Shown here piece by piece: positions 62,701 to 64,000 of a stretch of DNA of 64,000 nt. The translations under genes were made by a program, and so were the position numbers. The notes under the pieces were generated by a model. It was not told the origin of the DNA. It did not search any database and was given only the letters and a program-made list of their open reading frames with translations. The stretch's first letter is position 1; each line of letters begins with the position of its first letter. Origin of the DNA: Psettodes erumei (Eukaryota > Chordata > Actinopteri > Pleuronectiformes > Psettodidae); NCBI GenBank assembly GCA_016785225.1, contig JAFBJZ010000510.1:1798001-1862000 (forward strand). Direction: 5' to 3'.

Positions 62701-63965
62701 GTCGTACATCATATTTTGGTGCTAATCTCTCAAATTGAGGGAGCTTCCTGTAAACTGGTCGCCTCTTTCTTTCTTTTAGGTGAATGACTTAAAGAAGAGG
62801 GTTAAACTGTAGGAATTTTAAAGCACTGGAGGTGCAACTAGTTGAACTAGTTTGTTGGGCCTTTATGCCATTTCTGAATGGCCACACTCCAAGGCCTTGA
62901 CACACACACACATCTCTCTCTCCAAGACCGTGTTTTTTAATGTTAATTTCCACTTTGCACATGAAAAACTCTGAGTGGAAAGGCAGAAAATGGAAGAAGA
63001 AATACTGCAGGAAAGGTTTTTGCACTTGGCCGAGGTGGAAAAGTTGGAGTAGTGATGAAAGCAAAGCTCATTTGAGTGCACCAGAAACGGACAAGGCAGA
63101 TGAATCATGACCTACATGCAAAATGTGACTTAAAAGATTGAAATGCCACATTCGTTGTTTTTCACCGTCTATAGTTTTCACTTTGAATGACCTCATGGCT
63201 CTTCTTCTGCAGTGGGGTGAAGGCGTTCATTTGCATTTTCTTTCTCTCAGTGTTCTTGAAATTTAGCTCGAATCTGCGCTGCGTTTCATTACCATCCTCA
63301 CAGGTGTTCAGAGTATGATTGATGTTGAAATGGGAAATATGTATATGAAACACAGCCCCAGACGAAAAGTCTGTCCTCCCCCCTCCTCCCCGCAGCACCA
63401 AACAAGATGTAGGGGGGGGTCGTCTTTTCCCTCCGTGGACCCAGATGTGTTGAAGGACCCGCTGTCGTTTATTTTCCCGATTAAGGCAGCCGTCTGTAAT
63501 CTCCAGACGGCGCGCGCTGGGATTATCTCTTCCATTTCATCTGCACCGCTGCTAATTCCATTGTGAAGCCTTTTTAGACGGAGCCCCCCGCTAATCCGTC
63601 CTGGCTGCCTGGAGACAGGTGCACCTGTCACCACGGAGATGGACGGTTTCCAAATTGGGGCGGGGGCTGGTTAGTGGGAGGATGAGAAGTCCAGAGGCTG
63701 AAGCTGAGGAGGCAGTGAACATGTTTTACTTCACCATAGTTCAAGTTTCATGTGCTTTATGTTTTGTTTGACGTGTGATTGGACCAGTCTGATGTGAAGG
63801 CAGCTGTCATGTTTCTGTCCCCCGTGGTCCGCCTCTTCTATCTGATTGTTAACTGGGTAAAAACATAATCACAAGTTGTTGTTTGTTTTTAACTCTGGTT
63901 CTGGTTCTGTTGCCTTAACCCTGTTTCTCTCAGACATGCTGCTGGATCTCAGTGATCTCCTGCAG
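55409..63965 (+). CDS. brf1: brf1, TFIIB-related factor 1 (TFIIIB subunit), N-terminal part
   Basis: The RNA polymerase III initiation factor subunit that joins TBP and BDP1 in TFIIIB and recruits Pol III to tRNA and 5S rRNA genes in the nucleus. Four coding exons in consistent phase (1, 1, 1, 0) give 157 residues; the gene continues beyond the right edge. Residues 6-28 form the TFIIB-type zinc ribbon (C6, C9, C25, C28), followed by SVLEDNIIVSEVEFVE. The first cyclin-like repeat begins near residue 90 with HINTLGHQLQMNQHCLDTAF, then LTRGRKASHVIAACLYLVCR and HMLLDLSDLLQ. All closely match human BRF1. The second cyclin fold and the BRF-specific C-terminal half are off the window. The intron before the last visible exon carries U12-type signals. 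Confidence 0.95.
55593..57034 (+). other. brf1 intron with repeat
   Basis: A 1.4-kb intron ending CCTCTGTGTCTTTAG. It holds a dispersed repeat fragment ending GTTAGTTGCAGCTCT at about 56877-56891. No gene was recognised. Confidence 0.7.
56770..56893. repeat. dispersed teleost repeat, right-end fragment
   Basis: The fragment includes AACAGTTGATTCAAAAAGAA and ends TGTTAGTTGCAGCTCTG, matching the CGTTAGTTGCAGCTCTA-type terminus of the repeat family seen elsewhere in the window. Confidence 0.55.
57035..57115 (+). CDS. brf1: brf1 coding exon 2
   Basis: An 81-nt exon, phase 1 at both ends, donor GTGAGT. It encodes GAKIPSFGDAHLSGMGRESR and AQTLQR. The GRESRAQTLQ motif aligns with GKESRAQTLQ in human; the first half is variable. 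Confidence 0.92.
58689..58708. repeat. (TG)n microsatellite
   Basis: A TG run of about 20 nt in a brf1 intron. Confidence 0.9.
59165..59190. repeat. (TTC)n microsatellite
   Basis: About eight TTC/CTT units inside a CpG-enriched part of a brf1 intron. Confidence 0.9.
59749..59789. repeat. (GT)n microsatellite
   Basis: The longest dinucleotide run in the window, about 41 nt. Confidence 0.95.
60936..60958. repeat. (TG)n microsatellite
   Basis: A TG run of about 22 nt, one of several in the 800 bp before brf1 coding exon 3. Confidence 0.92.
61608..61781 (+). CDS. brf1: brf1 coding exon 3 (first cyclin fold)
   Basis: A 174-nt exon, phase 1 at both ends. It encodes KQHINTLGHQLQMNQHCLDT, AFNFYRMALTKHLTRGRKAS and HVIAACLYLVCRTEGTP. 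It ends in C and is followed by GTATCCTT, a U12-type donor. Confidence 0.96.
61782..63933 (+). other. brf1: brf1 U12-type intron (2.15 kb)
   Basis: The donor is GTATCCTT (61782-61789), with a non-consensus C as the last exon base. The sequence TGCCTTAAC at 63911-63919 matches the U12 branch consensus TTCCTTAAC at eight of nine positions and lies about 15 nt before the terminal CAG. These are the defining features of a minor-spliceosome GT-AG intron. No gene was recognised inside it. Confidence 0.85.
63934..63965 (+). CDS. brf1: brf1 coding exon 4
   Basis: A 32-nt exon, phase 1 in and phase 0 out, donor GTGAGA. It completes His147 and encodes MLLDLSDLLQ, identical to human BRF1 at this point. 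The rest of the gene lies beyond the window. Confidence 0.95.
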
Positions 63966-64000
63966 GTGAGATGTTTCAACATTTATTTTGATTAATCTGG

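Overview
The window is vertebrate nuclear DNA, almost certainly from a teleost fish. It holds multi-exon genes with GT-AG introns, abundant (TG)n/(CA)n microsatellites, CpG-rich promoters and interspersed repeats of types common in spiny-rayed fishes. There is nothing bacterial or phage-like: no operons, no CRISPR array. I recognised no tRNA or rRNA gene. Gene names rest on recognising the translated exons from memory of the human proteins; no search was run.

Four genes were recognised, all on the + strand, head to tail. (1) Positions 1-2225 hold the 3' end of coa8 (APOPT1), a mitochondrial complex IV assembly factor, cut by the left edge. (2) klc1, kinesin light chain 1, has its CpG-rich promoter and a probable 5'UTR exon at about 3.4-3.9 kb. 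Fifteen coding exons run from 9648 to 37902 (642 aa as assembled), followed by a 3'UTR of about 4 kb. (3) zfyve21, a FYVE-domain focal-adhesion/endosome protein, spans 42873-49946. Six or seven coding exons were found, and splice phases show that one further exon was not located with confidence. (4) brf1, the TFIIB-related subunit of RNA polymerase III factor TFIIIB, has a promoter and non-coding exon near 54.0-54.2 kb. Its coding exons start at 55409 and the gene runs off the right edge after 157 codons.

The coa8-klc1-zfyve21 order matches the mammalian block. XRCC3, which lies between KLC1 and ZFYVE21 in mammals, was not seen here. brf1 directly follows zfyve21, whereas in human it lies more than a megabase away. 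The genes are functionally unrelated, and each appears to have its own promoter.

The rest is introns, UTRs and intergenic DNA with simple repeats, MITE-like foldbacks, several decayed copies of a dispersed repeat with AATCGATTA-like ends, and one minus-strand retroelement tail.

The most interesting signals concern RNA processing. The brf1 intron 61782-63933 has a textbook U12-type donor and branch site. klc1 coding exon 12 sits between complementary (TG)n and (CA)n tracts. klc1 also shows several alternative 3' ends. I found no undescribed multi-gene system, and I do not claim one.
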